64,000 nucleotides of DNA from Delphinapterus leucas (GCF_002288925.2 NW_022098076.1:63357640-63421639); one strand, 5' to 3'. Positions 23,820 to 36,567 are shown, counted from the stretch's first letter. The notes: generated from the letters alone by a model not told the origin. A program made the numbers and translations.

Positions 23820-23926
23820 CTTTTTTTTTTACAGTTATTGCAAAATATTGGCTATAATCTCCGTGTTGTACAATACATCCTTGTAGCCTATCTTACACCC
23901 AGTAGTTTGTACTCTCCCTCCCCCTC
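23820..23926 (-). mobile_element. Very short L1 3' end, with target duplication
   Basis: About 107 bp of antisense L1 3' end ('caaaatattggctataatct', 'gtacaatacatccttgtagc') sits between perfect copies of 'taagtgctttt' (23809-23819 and 23927-23937). The host sequence is MIR-like ('atgtgccaggcactgttgta'). Confidence 0.9.
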
Positions 23927-23937
23927 TAAGTGCTTTT

Positions 23938-25014
23938 TATATAATATCGCAATCTGACAAAAATGTGCAAGACTTCTATTAAGGGAAAAGTAAAACTGTA
24001 TTGAGAGGCAAAACTCCCTTTTATATTTCAAACTTAAGACTGATTATCACATATTTTAAATGAATGAATCTGTGCTAATGAATTTAATAGAAAGAAGGAT
24101 ATTTAACAGAATTATAAGAAGATTTATTGTAAATATGAATGTTCATTAAAATAGGTACAAAAACATGACATGTTTCTCATATTTCTGCTATTTTAATGCT
24201 TGTGGTGATAACTGCCCTGATTTTTCTCACCGAGATGCTTTCCTTAGCCTGGGCTGCCACAGTACTCTTAATGTTTCTGCCCTAGACCCAGGCACCGTAT
24301 TAAAAGAGTTGGTGAATGGAATGATTATAACCTAAGATCAGTCTTCATCCAGAAAGCATACCAAAGCGTTGCTAATGGACCTTCAACTAGAATAGGAGTT
24401 TTATCCTTTGCTGTGTTGACTCCAGCACTACTCTCCAGAGCTACAAATAAACACAGAAAAATACCAGGCTTGCCCTTACCTACGCGCAAAGAACCATTAT
24501 CGTCATTTGGAGGACCCTTCAGATCATATAAAAACACTTACTGTGAATACACTACGACTGCTGTCGACTTGGTTACATTTTCCAAATCAGTCATGTGGGG
24601 TGGGAAACCTTCAACTCCACAGTTTAAATTTAGATAAAGCTCCCATATCAAATTCCCACACTCCCTCTTTATTTTAACCTCCCAGAATAATGTTCTCTTT
24701 AATCCTTTGCTGTCCTTCCTGCTTATCTGCTTTCATTTTTCTTATATCCTAATCCATTTTATAAGATCCGTTCAGGCTCCTATCAAGGCTAATGCTTTAG
24801 TTTCCTCCTGGCTCTCGTCAATCTCCTCTTCTTTGGTCCTAACAGCTGGAATCCCCAAGCCCTCACTCTTAGGCTCAGTCCTACACTTATGTTTGGGAAC
24901 AGCTCTCGGTCAGGTCTGGAGCAATTTAAAGAGCCCTAGGCCAGTATCTGGACAACTCAGGCTCATTCATTCTGTCTGATGATGTCATTAGAACATTTGC
25001 CAAGTACTTATTCA
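23938..25014. other. No recognisable feature
   Basis: AT-rich, then moderately C-rich around 24.6-24.9 kb. No repeat or coding exon recognised. Confidence 0.45.
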
Positions 25015-25341
25015 ACACCTACCTCTGCTACCATTCATCCCCTACCATGTGCCAGGCACTGTGTAAAGCTATGGAGACACAACAAATACCAAGACATAGT
25101 CCTCGTCTTGAGAGTCTTTCAATTTTGAAGTGAAGATGTACAAGTTAACCAGCAATCACAGTAGAGTGGTAAGTGCCATGACAGGCTCAAGGGCAGGATG
25201 CTGTGGGAGCCCCTAGGGGAGGCACCAACAGTGGGAACATAGTGCGGGTACAGAAGGGGGGGGTAAGAAAAAAGCTTCCCAGAAGAGTTGATTTCTGTAC
25301 CAAGATCTGAAGGATGACGAGTTACCTAAGTATGTCAGGAG

Positions 25342-25343
<2 letters not shown>

Positions 25344-25394
<51 letters not shown>

Positions 25395-25429
25395 CTACCT
25401 ATCATCTATCTATCATCTATCTATCTATC

Positions 25430-25475
<46 letters not shown>

Positions 25476-25500
25476 ATCTATCCATCCATCTATATATATA
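25344..25500. repeat. Compound microsatellite (TG)24 / (ATCT)n / (TA)n
   Basis: TG units 25344-25391, then ATCT units with a few interruptions 25393-25475, then ATCC and TA units to about 25500. The frames across it are repeat artefacts. Confidence 0.98.
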
Positions 25501-25565
25501 CATGGAGAGAGAGACAAGCCAGAGGTTAAGCAGAGAATAGCATGTTCCAGGAACTCTAAGTAGCT

Positions 25566-25830
25566 CTGTTTGGCAGTATAACATAGTAGTTAAGATCATG
25601 ATCTCAAAGCCAGACCGCATAGGTTTGAATTCAGACTGCTGCTATGTCACCTTGGGCAAGACGCTTAGTCTCTTTCTGCCTCAGCTTCCTCACCCATAAA
25701 ATAGAAATAATAATAGAACCTGCCTTATAGGATTGTTGTGAGGAATAATAAACTTAATATGTTCAAGTACTTAGAATGATGCCGGGCATATTGCATAAGA
25801 ATAAGGTTTGCTATCATTTAGCTATAGTAT
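25566..25830 (+). mobile_element. MIR SINE, nearly full length
   Basis: 'ggcagtataacatagtagtt', 'ataggtttgaattcagactg', 'caccttgggcaagacgctta' and 'gattgttgtgaggaataata' lie in MIR order. Confidence 0.9.
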
Positions 25831-26859
25831 GAAATGAAAGATAGGGAGCGGCCAAAGAAAACTCTTGTGTGCCATGATAAGGAGTTTGGATTTTAAAAAC
25901 ATTTACTGAATTCCTGTTGCCCTCAGGATAAACAGGGCAATTATGCATCAAGTTGCCACTTTAAACAGACCACTCTGCTGCAGTGCAGACATCTACTTGG
26001 AGGGGTCCAGCGGGAAGAAGTCTGCTCTGCCTGCAGCCCCTGCTGGGAAGATGCTGAGCTTCTTGCTCCATCCTCTGCTCCACTGAGTGGCCACTGGGAA
26101 AGACCACTAGGGGAACAGGATGGGCTGGGGAAATGAAGAGTTCACACGTGGTCTTTGAAGTGCTTGTGTAAATGTCTTTTGAGTAGCTGGCTATTCAATT
26201 CTGAAGACAAGATTTAGAAGTAGTCAGCATTACAAGGATACTTAAAGGTCTAGAAGTAGAGTTAAGATTATCCAGGGATGCTGAGTAGATGGAGAAAAAG
26301 AGAGGTTCCAAGAACACCGAGAAAGACCATCACTGAAGAGACATGAGTGAAAGAAGAGCCCTTGAAGGATATCGAGAAGGAGTAACTGGAGAGGCAGGAG
26401 AAAATCCAGAAGTGCCCAGTGTTATCTAAGCAAAAGGGGGACGTCACTTCAGAAAGCAGGAGCGATCAATAAATGCTGCTAAGAAAGTGCGTGAGACAAG
26501 AAGGGAAAAAATTCCATTTGTGACAGGGAGCACTTTGGTGAGAAGAGTTTTAGTGGACCGTTTGGCAGAAGCCAGGTTGCAGAGGACTGAGAGGTGAATG
26601 GGAGGTGAGGAATGGAGGGGAGTGAGTAGAATTCAGGTGGGAAGATTCAAGAGGATAGTGAGTTTGGGAAGCTAGTGGATTCAAGAAATTGAGAGGTAAA
26701 AAGGGAGAGATGGAGATGATAGGTAGAGACACTTGTGGAGTTGAAGGGTAAGCTGTTTAAATGCTGGTGGTAGAGAGCCAGCAGAGAAAGAAGATGATAG
26801 GGGTGGTAATTGGAGAGAGAGAGAGAAAAGAGTCTCTAAGGTGGGTTAGGGAGCAGCTG

Positions 26860-26924
26860 CGGGGCGGGGGTGGGGGGGGGGGGGGGGGGGGGGGGGTGGG
26901 GTGGTGGTGGTGGTGGTGGTGGTG
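26860..26924 (+). repeat. Poly(G) tract followed by (GGT)n
   Basis: A run of 25 G (26872-26896) is followed by GGGG and about seven GGT units. The length of such runs is often misassembled. Confidence 0.95.
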
Positions 26925-27182
26925 TTGGCTGTGGATAGGAGAGACCCTTCTTGCCTTGGGGCAGGAGGGAAAGAAACAGGATGGGTATGAATGCAGGAAG
27001 ATGGAGGGACTGAAGCTGAGGGAATTCTCTTCTGTCACCATTGTCTTGGGAAGTAGGAGGCTTAGTCTTTGGTTCAGAGGGAGTGGGTCGGGGATGGAGT
27101 AGGAAGTTGGAGGAGAGTGAGGAAGCTGAAAGAGTGAGAGGGCTCCCTGGGAGAACCTGTAGGCATGACTGATGTCTCTCTC

Positions 27183-27845
27183 TTTTTTTTTTTTTTTTTT
27201 GAGATCATGTTTTTTCCAGTGGTTTAACACAATAGAAGTTTTATTTTACGCTTATATAGCATTTCTGCTGGTGGAGCCCATATATTTTAGCCACATCCAG
27301 TATGCACAGCAGTGTCTTTTCCCGCAGGAGTCCCCTGTAGCTTGAATATAGGAGTAGAGAAGACAGGATTGGGATTTTATTAAACAGGTGAAATGAAAGG
27401 CAATGGCAAAAGAGAATTGCAGGGCTTGGGTGAAGTGATGAACCATGGATGAAAATACAGAAGGCAGATTGTAGGAGGGATTTGCACCTGGCAGGGAGGG
27501 GGATGTGTGACCAAATAATGAGGATGCTAGTGCCTTGTGATGTGTCCCCCCAAGTAGTGCACAACCTGCATAGCCTTTTGTGGCAGCTCTGCGTCATAGG
27601 CATGGTGAGGTTAGCTGTCCACGAGCTCTCCAAAACAAGGGCAGGAGGAAGGAGGAGAAAGAGGGGCCTAGATTTTCAGGATGGGGCTAATCATGGCCTA
27701 GACCGATTATCTGCTATGGGGACCCAATATAGATTAGTTTGTTCCCAAGCCCCTTATTGTGTATTGGAAACAATAATTGTCCTGGGTGCTCTAGGCCATG
27801 GGGTAGAGTTGGGTGAATGGAAGACCTCCAAATTTTGGTCCTAGT
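27183..27845 (-). mobile_element. Poly(A)-tailed sequence of unknown family
   Basis: On the minus strand the sequence ends with a poly(A) run of about 18 bases (plus-strand poly(T) at 27183-27200). About 45 bases upstream lies 'gtaaaataaaacttctattg', containing an AATAAA-type signal. This looks like the 3' end of a retrotransposed transcript or an LTR-driven transcript. I could not find a matching second target duplication or a coding frame, and the 5' boundary is a guess. Confidence 0.35.
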
Positions 27846-28359
27846 GTCTGAGCTTCCCCCTAGTTAATTACACTATATTTAAAGGATAATATGATACACA
27901 TAAATAAATAGATATAATGTAATAAATACATAATGTATGTAATGCATATCATATAATACAATAGCTATAATGTAATGTAAATAAGTGAATGTTACTTATA
28001 GTCGTTAGGCCCCTGACTTGTTCCCTTTTGCCCATGTCCTTGACTTGAGATACAACCCTCTTTGGGGTTAGCATTCTACCTTACTCTCTAGGACTCTTGG
28101 ACCTGAACTTCTTGCTCTCCGTCCCAGCTCCCTAGCAGAGATTGGTACCTGCCAAGACCTTTCTGTTTCTGATGGCCATCTATCTCCAGCTCTGCTTCTA
28201 GTCTGCTCCTGGATTCTTTGGAGGAACACACAAACAGATATAACTGTTTGGTCATGTCCTCTGGAGCCCATACTTATTAATTCCCCTTAGTGATAACTGA
28301 TCTTAAACATGTTTTACCACTGACAGACCTCATGCAAAATTTGATATTTCTAACAATCT
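27846..28359. other. No recognisable feature
   Basis: Contains a TA/TAATG-rich stretch at 27870-27990. Nothing else assigned. Confidence 0.45.
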
Positions 28360-28555
28360 GAAGCAGTTTGCTTAGTGCAAAGAGCACTGGATTTAGAGTT
28401 AGAAAGTCTGCTTTAAGTAGCACTTAACCTCTTGGGCTTAGTTTTCTCATCTGTAAAGTGGGGATGACAATTACCTATTTGATGGGTTTGTTGTTAGGAT
28501 TAAATGAGATAATACATATAAAAGTTATTTGCAAAGGACTATAAAAATGTAATTT
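28360..28555 (+). mobile_element. MIR SINE
   Basis: 'tcttgggcttagttttctca', 'tctgtaaagtggggatgaca' and 'gttaggattaaatgagataa' are the MIR core and 3' part. Confidence 0.88.
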
Positions 28556-30349
28556 ACTTTTCAGAATGGATAATTTACTGAGTGGAAGAAAACCATGATG
28601 GCAGCAATAAATAGGTACTTGAAGCATTATGGTCAGAGGTTCAAGTTTATTCTTCATTTTTTAGACAACACTCCTTCTTAGGCAGGGAACAGTAATGTTG
28701 ATCCAAATTCAAATAACAAAACAACCTCACATTTTTCAAAGTTAAGTTCTTAGGAAGCTATAGTTCTCAGGAAGCAGAAACTATTGAGTTTCTGCCTCCG
28801 CCCCTCCTCATTATAATTATATTTGCCATCTAAATTTTGGGGACAGTGGTGGTAAATTTCCCTCCAACTAGGATATGCATTTAATTGTGAGGGAGGTATA
28901 TTAAACAAACAAAAAATCTTAAGTGCTTATTTCAAGGAAAGGCTATGTGTAAGAATCAGATTGTTTTGGGCACTAAAATGTTTACTAGAAACAATTTAAT
29001 TGCCCTACGCAAATCCTAATTTGAAAGTTAAGTGTGATTAGAAGAAAAAGAAAATATTCAGAAGAATGTAATCCTCTGAATTGGTGAATCTGTTTTTCAT
29101 TGAAAGGGAATTAACACATTGCTATGGGAAGGCAGTATTCTTACCAAATATGCTGTTCTGTGTTTCTCAAACCCAGGGGATCTCCTATGGGATCTATCCT
29201 GTGACAGTACTCTATTTGAACAATTAGTCAACAGATTTCAACACAATGGAAACTGAAAAAACAGTATAAAAAGATCTGGAAAGCTTCTCACTATTCTGCC
29301 GTCTGAGATAAATGGTTTGTTATAAGGAAAAATAGCTCGTTCCTATTTCTGAAGCTACAAATGAAACCATGTGGGTTTTCATTAAAATCCAGGGACTTTC
29401 TTAGCACGGAAAGACATGAAAGAATCGCCCAGGGTAAAAGTCATATTGTCACTGATTCACTGCAATTAGCTAATTTGACTAACTCCTTTCCTGCTGAAGG
29501 AAGAAAAGCTCCCTGTGAGCTGGAGAGGACCTGAGAGGTCATCTTCTTGCAAATGAAGAATCTTAGGTAATTTTTGCAATTCAGAATAAAGGGGCTTGAA
29601 TATTTATAATACCTCACTCTGAGGCATCATTCCTTGCTGTTCACATGCAGAGAGAATTGCTTTAGGTGTGCTTTTGTCTGACTTATTGAGTCAACCATTT
29701 CTTGTATATATAATTCTAATTATAGTAAAGAACAATGTCAATATTTAGTCATCTTTCTCCATTTGCAAGTAGAACTCTTAATCCTTACTTGAAAGAAAAA
29801 AAGCTTTCCCCTGCTCTGTTTGAAAATGCTAATATCCAATGTCTGTTTCTTTTCTGCAGTTATTTCCTGCAACGTATTTCTAAACATCTGAATTTAAAAT
29901 TATATCTTTGGGAAATGAAGATATTTCTTTTATTTACTTTCCAAACAATGAAACTGACTCAGAAAAATAGCCCTGGCACTAGGTGGAAAGCCCACTAGTT
30001 ACAAAATCAGACATAATGTGTACAACCTTGAAGTTTGGAGCTGCCGGTGGAAGCTCATGCCATCAACCCCTCCAACTTAATCAAGTTCAAGTTTTTTGGC
30101 ATCCCTGCTGGCTGTGCGACTTCAGTGAAGAAAGGCAAAGAAATGAGAGGAAGTGCTGGTAGCAGACAGCACTGTTCCCTATAATTCCCATCATTTGAGA
30201 TTCATGCCTTTGAAGTCAAATATTTCATTCCAGGAAATGTTTAAAATTCAGAAGCTGCTGGTTGAAAGGCAACATTGGACCACTGTTTGCTATTAGCACC
30301 TCAGGGATAAGCAATTCATTCACTTTGGGTAACATTAGGAGACTTAAGA
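28556..30349. other. No recognisable feature
   Basis: About 1.8 kb of AT-rich, apparently unique sequence. I see no gene, RNA or named repeat. Confidence 0.5.
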
Positions 30350-30500
30350 ACAGGAGGCCACTGCTATAGTAGAACACCCACTGTGGGACTAAGGACAAAA
30401 CTCTAATTACCACTCTGCTAGTAACTAGCTGTGTGAGCAAATCACTCCCCGCCCCTAGCCTCTCTCTCCACATTGGAGGAATGAGAGGATTGTTCAGCTC
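30350..30500 (+). mobile_element. MIR SINE fragment
   Basis: 'ctctgctagtaactagctgt', 'gtgagcaaatcactccccgc' and 'gaggaatgagaggattgttc' follow the MIR core. Confidence 0.75.
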
Positions 30501-31436
30501 TAACTTTCTACAACTCTACTAAGGCAAAGAAGGCAGAGTGAGGTAGAACCGGGTAAGGGAACAATGAGTCTTGTTGTCCCTGACGTTTCTGTCCCTGCAA
30601 AGCCAGAGAACTTGAAGGCCAAGTGCTGAAGGAGCTTTCCGATTCTTGTTCAGCTCTGTGATCCTAGCTTGAGTTGTTGTCTCAGGTGGACGGTGGCTCT
30701 TAATCAGGGAGCAATGGCCCAGTGGTCGGATTTGCCCCACTTTGAGCCCCACCTAGCTGGGCTTGTTACTCACCTTTAAATTTTTTTTTTTTTTTAGCAT
30801 AGCTGTGAACCCACTGCTTAGTGACACTGCTCTTCACTTGGAGCATGAATAGCCCCAAACGACTCAGTTTTTTCTGTCCTATTGAACCCTAAGTCTCCGA
30901 TTTACTCCCTCCTTTCTTTTCAGAATTGGTCAAAATTGCCTTTTAAAGAGAATGCATTGAAATGTACCAAGGCTGATTCTGATTCACTCAGGACCACTTT
31001 CAATGGTAGTGCCAGTTTATCTGACCTTCCCTCCCCCTTAAAAAAATCACCTAGCCTCTTACAAAATCCAGTTATTGCATTCTTTCTGACTTTTGGAAAT
31101 CATTAGGTAAATGTGAGTAGACATGTTTTCTCACACTTTGTGTCATGGTCAGATAGAGGCCAGGTCTGTCATTCTTGTTTCCTTCTGTCCCTTCACTGAT
31201 GTGCTCCATGGGAGAAAAGAGACACATTGGAATCTGTATTGGAATGGAGTTGTTCCTGATCAAAGCAGCAATAAGATAAAACAGATTTGCAGAGCTTGGA
31301 GAACTTTAGATCCAAGCTACCCCTGCTTTCAATTAAAAAGTAATAAGCAAACAAGGTAAATAATATGAATAAATGAAGAGGATCTATAAGAACCCTTCCA
31401 GAAATTTTCAATTAATATAAACATATATATGCTTAT
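30501..31436. other. No recognisable feature
   Basis: Holds a short T run (30780-30795). No gene or named repeat. Confidence 0.45.
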
Positions 31437-31598
31437 TTTCTTTCTTCCTACCTCCCTCCTTCCCTCCTTCCCTCCCTTTCTCTCTCTTTCCTTTTCCTTT
31501 CCCTTTCTCTTTCCTTCTTTGTTTCTTTCTTCTTTTCTTTGTTTCTTTCTTTTTCTTTCTTTCTCTCTCTCTCTCTCTTTCTCTTTCCTTTTTCTCTT
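31437..31598. repeat. Polypyrimidine low-complexity tract (CCTT/CTTT)
   Basis: About 160 bp almost purely C and T on the plus strand. The frames here are low-complexity artefacts. Confidence 0.95.
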
Positions 31599-31654
31599 GA
31601 TGGAAACCAAGAGATAGAGGCTCTCTGAGTCTCTCACCAGAGCCTGTTTTTATT

Positions 31655-32045
31655 TATTTATTTTTATTTTTTCCAGGTTTATTGAGATATAATTGATGTA
31701 CAACATTGAGTAAGTTTAAGGTATACAATGTATATGGTTTGATATATATATACATATTGTGAAATGATTACCACAATAAGGTTAACACAACCACCACTTC
31801 CCATAGTTACATATTTTGTGTGTGTGTGGTGATAACTTTTTAAATCTACTCTTTTAACTTTCCATCTTTCTTTCTTTCATCTTTTCCTTCTTTTTACATA
31901 AACAAAGTCACAGTATTCATCCACTCCTGCTTTCTTTTCTATGATTGTACAATATATTTCATTGTTTGGGTATGCTGTAGTTTGTTGAACCAGTCCCCAG
32001 TTGAACATTTTAACTCTACTTTTTGATTTGTTAGTTGGATAAGTC
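31655..32045 (-). mobile_element. Old L1 3' fragment
   Basis: 'ttattgagatataattgatg', 'caacattgagtaagtttaag' and 'ccaccacttcccatagttac' are the antisense 3' region of an old L1. Confidence 0.8.
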
Positions 32046-32671
32046 ACAGAGCATAGCTAAAGAGACCACACTTTTTAGAGAAGTCTGCTTTATAAGATTA
32101 ATTTGGGGTAGAAAGTGTCTTCTTCAGAGCAGAGACCACTTTTTGTGTTTCTTCATTAGTAGTAGGCATGGTCTCTGCAGGCAAAGCTCTCCTAATGCTG
32201 CCAAATCGACATGACACCTGGTACAGTCACTTGTATTACCTGTGTGTGGCGTTTGTTAATTAATGATAATTACTGTGTTTCATTTTAGAGGAAAGAAGTG
32301 AGTTACTGAGAGATTGAGCTGCAGGATGGTGGGAGTGGGCCAAGAGCCAACGCTTGGCTGTTGAACTTGATCTTTATTCATTAAGTGTTTCTCATTATTT
32401 CAAGGACAGTTATTACCATTACCATTAAAACTGTTGGTTTCGAGCTAGCGTGTATAAATCCAGATTAGAAGACTGATCTCCAGACACAAAAAAGTTTAAA
32501 ACACAAGAGATGAAACGAGGTCCATGTTAAAAAGTCAGAAATGAACTATTATTATCAGTATTGTGATGTGAGCTGAAATGCTAAAAATTACATTGTCATT
32601 AATTTATATAACAAAAATAATTGAAAACAGTACCTCACAGCATTGTTTTTCAGCATGAGCACGACTATAAT
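32046..32671. other. Apparently unique, AT-rich
   Basis: Holds AT-rich motifs such as 'gtttgttaattaatgataat'. No repeat or gene recognised. Confidence 0.45.
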
Positions 32672-32679
32672 TTAAAAAA

Positions 32680-32876
32680 ATTTTTTTTGCGGTATGGGGT
32701 CCTCTCACTGTTGTGGCCTCTCCCGTTGCAGAGCACAGGCTCCAGACGCTCAGGCTCAGCGGCCATGGCTCACGGGCCCAGCCGCTCCGCGGCGCGAGGG
32801 ATCTTCCCGGACCGGGGCACAAGCCCGCGCCCCCTGCATCGGCAGGCCTCTCAACCACTGCGCCACCAGGGAAGCC
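32680..32876 (-). mobile_element. CHR-type SINE, short GC-rich form
   Basis: 'tttttttgcggtatggggtc' through 'caccagggaagcc'. About five bases are missing near 'ggcaggcctctcaacc'. The flanks 'cgactataattta' and 'caactacaatttta' may be a diverged target duplication. Confidence 0.95.
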
Positions 32877-33635
32877 TCCCACAACTACAATTTTATGCAG
32901 GATAATTCTCTATTCTTAAGTGCCTCTTCTGTAATTCTAGGAAGACGTGATTTGCAGTGCAGTGAGCAATGCCAATTACCTCGTTTCTCTTGTGGGCTGC
33001 AGCTAATGCTTGTCCTCACCATCCTTCTCACTAAGACGTGCAGCAGACATCAACCACCATTACTGCACAGGCTGTCTGCATCCTTAATTAGCAAATAACA
33101 CACAGCAGAGCTTACTGGCAGAGTAGACAATATTTTGCATTTAAAAAAATTGTGGTAAGAAGCAATCCCAAATAATTTGCACAATAGCTTGTGTACTGTG
33201 AGCCCAGGACACCACAAGGTCTTAGGGAGCCAAAACCATTTGTCTGATAAAATTTCAAGAATCTAATTGAACATACCCTGCTTGCCTAAGCAATTTGCAA
33301 TTATGTTTTTGAGTACAAATAGGAATATTTTCAGGGTTATTCCTCATATTTTGATGGTAGCTTTCCAGGTTAATTTACCTTGCCATGGTTGCTTCATGCT
33401 GTTTCCTTGGCTGTTTATTTGGCACTTGATGTAATTAGCTGTTGATGGTTCCAGCACAATGAGAGATTACTACTGGATGGGAAAATACCACAACTTAGGT
33501 CTTATCGTTGATTTTCTGCTTTGTTGTTTCATCATATCCTCAGGATTCATCTTGGCTATTACTGGGCAAGAGAGTGGTGGAAGTGATTCTGATTTAACGA
33601 AAATAAAGGCATTTAAAACTGCAGCAGGGAAGGAA
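32877..33635. other. Repeat-poor sequence, no gene recognised
   Basis: About 750 bp with no identifiable repeat and several AT-rich homeobox-like sites ('ccttaattagcaaataacac', 'gatgtaattagctgttgatg'). It is a candidate for conservation testing only. Confidence 0.4.
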
Positions 33636-33639
33636 AAGG

Positions 33640-33865
33640 GAGCTAACATTTATTGAGTACCTACTGTGTTCCAGGTAGTACTCCAGGAGAACTGTCTTGT
33701 TTTATCCTTACAACACACCTTTGAGGTCTTTATTATTACCTCTATTTTACAAACTAAAAAATTGAAATTCAGATTATATAATTGCATAATGTCACACCAC
33801 TCAAAAACAGTGGAGCCAGGATTGGAATCCAAGTTTGTTTAACTCCTATAATTCTGCTTCTTCAA
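33640..33865 (-). mobile_element. MIR SINE
   Basis: 'aacatttattgagtacctac', 'acctctattttacaaactaa' and 'ggagccaggattggaatcca' are antisense MIR. Confidence 0.85.
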
Positions 33866-33874
33866 ATGATGATA

Positions 33875-34085
33875 GTACTTTATATTTGTATAGAGTTCTA
33901 TGGTTTTTAACGTACTTTCCCATATGTTATTGCCTTAATTTTCCCACCAGCTCCATTTGGTATACGCTATTATAAAATTTTACAGATGGGGAAAATGAAG
34001 CTCAGGGAGGCTGTGACTTGCCCAAGGTCAAACACATAATAAATAGCAGGGCTAGGACTTGGAGACTTGTGAACGTAAGAGCATC
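33875..34085 (-). mobile_element. MIR SINE
   Basis: 'cagatggggaaaatgaagct', 'gtgacttgcccaaggtcaaa' and 'gcagggctaggacttggaga' are antisense MIR. It adjoins another antisense MIR. Confidence 0.8.
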
Positions 34086-34305
34086 ACTTTTTCCATGACA
34101 CTGCTAAAGACTCAGAGCAAACCAATTCCTATTTAGAAGAATGTAGGTTATTTTGCACTATGTTGTGTGTTTATTTATAACTCTATATTACTATATTCCA
34201 TGCACTTGGGAAAATAATTTGTGAGAATCACAGCTTAAGACATAGATGTTGTTATACAGTTAAAGCCAAATGGTGAATTAGTGAATTAGAAAAGTTAGGC
34301 TAGGG

Positions 34306-34440
34306 ACTTTCCTGGTGGTCCAGTGGCTAAGACTCCACGTTCCCAATGCAGGGGGCCTGGGCTGGATCCCTGGTCAGGGAACTAGATCCCACATGCCGCA
34401 ACTAAGACCTGAAGCAGCCAAATAAATTAAAACAAAACAA
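34306..34440 (+). mobile_element. CHR-related SINE, short and old
   Basis: 'gggactttcctggtggtcca', 'ggatccctggtcagggaact' and the A-rich end 'aattaaaacaaaacaaaaca'. The short direct repeat 'ttaggcta' flanks it. Confidence 0.9.
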
Positions 34441-34958
34441 AACAAAAACACTTAGGCTAAGAATACACATTTGTAGTTATGCATAAAAGTAGCAGAAGTT
34501 AGATCTGAGGTCAGGCACAAATTGAGGCATCTTCTTATTGAGACACTGATATGGCAGTTAGATACATTTCAGTCTTGTTTAATAAAGGACTCTCTTGCCC
34601 AAGAAGACAACTTATTAAAAAGTTGGAGTGAAGAGGGGAGGAAGTTGGGGGAGCAATAGGAATCTTTTTATTAGTTAAATTTTTAAACTCCCCAATCCCT
34701 TCTCTTTGACTCCCCCTGTCCCTCCAAAAGATGTTTACCTAATAAAAACATTGGCACTGAGATGTGAATGCCTTCTATCTTACCTTTTCAAAGAGAAACC
34801 TATTAACACAATTGGAATTCCAAGTGGTGGTAGGTCCCTGAGAGGTTCTTTTGAGTAGGGGTGGTTTCTGTTGCTCTATGATTGTCCCAGGCAGCCTCAT
34901 CCCTAAACTTGCCCATAACCCCCCTCAAAATACTCTTTCAACATGCCTTCAGCAACAA
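34441..34958. other. No recognisable feature
   Basis: No gene or repeat assigned. Confidence 0.45.
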
Positions 34959-35186
34959 ATATTTGTTGGGCACAGTTTTTAAAAAGTTTCTTATTATTCT
35001 TTTTATTGAGGTGTAGTTGATGTATAATATATGTTTCAGGTGTGTAACATAGTGATTCACAATTTTTAAAGGTTATATTCTGTTTATAGTTATTATAAAA
35101 TATTGGCTATATTCCCTGAGCTGTACAATATATCCTTGTAGCTTATTTTATACTTAGTAGTTTGTACCTCTTAATCCTCTACCCCT

Positions 35187-35321
35187 GGGACTTCCCTGGC
35201 AGTCCAGTGATTAAGACTTTGTGCTCCTAATGCAGGTGGCGCAGGTTCAATCCCTGGTCGGGGAACTAAGATCCCACATTCTGTGTGGTGCAGCCAAAAA
35301 AGAAAAAAATTAAAAAAAAAA
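35187..35321 (+). mobile_element. CHR-related SINE inside the L1 3' end
   Basis: 'gggacttccctggcagtcca', 'ggttcaatccctggtcgggg' and an A-rich tail. Target duplication 'aatcctctacccct' occurs at 35173-35186 and 35322-35335. Confidence 0.95.
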
Positions 35322-35697
35322 AATCCTCTACCCCTATCTTGCCCATCCCCACATCCCTCTCTCCACTGGTAACCACTAGTTTGTTCTCTATAACTGTGAG
35401 TCTGTTTTTTTAATTTAATTTTATTAAAAAATTTTAAAATAAAATTTTAAAAGGTTACTTTCCATTTACAGTTACTATAAAATATTGGATATATTCCCTG
35501 TGTTGTACAATACATCCTTGAGCCTATCTTATATGCAGTAGTGTATACCTCCTACTCCCCCACCCCTATATTGCTTCCCCCGCCATTGGTAACCTCTAGT
35601 TTGTTCTCTATATCTGTGAGTCTGTTTCTTTTTTGTTATATTCACTAGACTGTTGTATATTTCAGATTCCACATATAAGTGATATCATACAGTATTT

Positions 35698-36567
<870 letters not shown>

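Larger units (their letters stand above)
25015..27130 (+). mobile_element. Ancient GA-rich interspersed repeat, longest copy, with nested repeats
   Basis: It opens with 'ccaggcactgtgtaaagcta', 'gacatagtcctcgtcttgag' and 'ggatgctgtgggagccccta', resumes after the microsatellite with 'gaatagcatgttccaggaac' and after the MIR with 'aaggagtttggattttaaaa', and continues with 'ggtgaatgggaggtgaggaa', 'gaattctcttctgtcaccat' and 'gaagtaggaggcttagtctt'. Order and spacing match the shorter copies elsewhere in the window. A microsatellite (25344-25500), a MIR (about 25566-25830) and a G tract (26860-26924) interrupt it. Confidence 0.55.

Noticed and set aside
25393..25500. CRISPR-like repetitive array
   Set aside because: Simple 4-bp tandem units without spacers in a mammalian genome.
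25314..25563. Cys/Val- and Ile/Tyr/Leu-repeat peptides
   Set aside because: Direct translation of the TG and ATCT microsatellites.
26757..27230. Poly-Pro/His 157-codon minus-strand frame
   Set aside because: It is the translation of the G/GGT low-complexity tract and flanking GA-rich repeat.
31329..31637. Lys/Glu/Arg-rich 102-codon minus-strand frame as a nuclear protein
   Set aside because: It is the translation of a polypurine tract.
32694..33098. 134-codon plus-strand frame
   Set aside because: The first two thirds are an antisense CHR SINE. The rest is not recognised.
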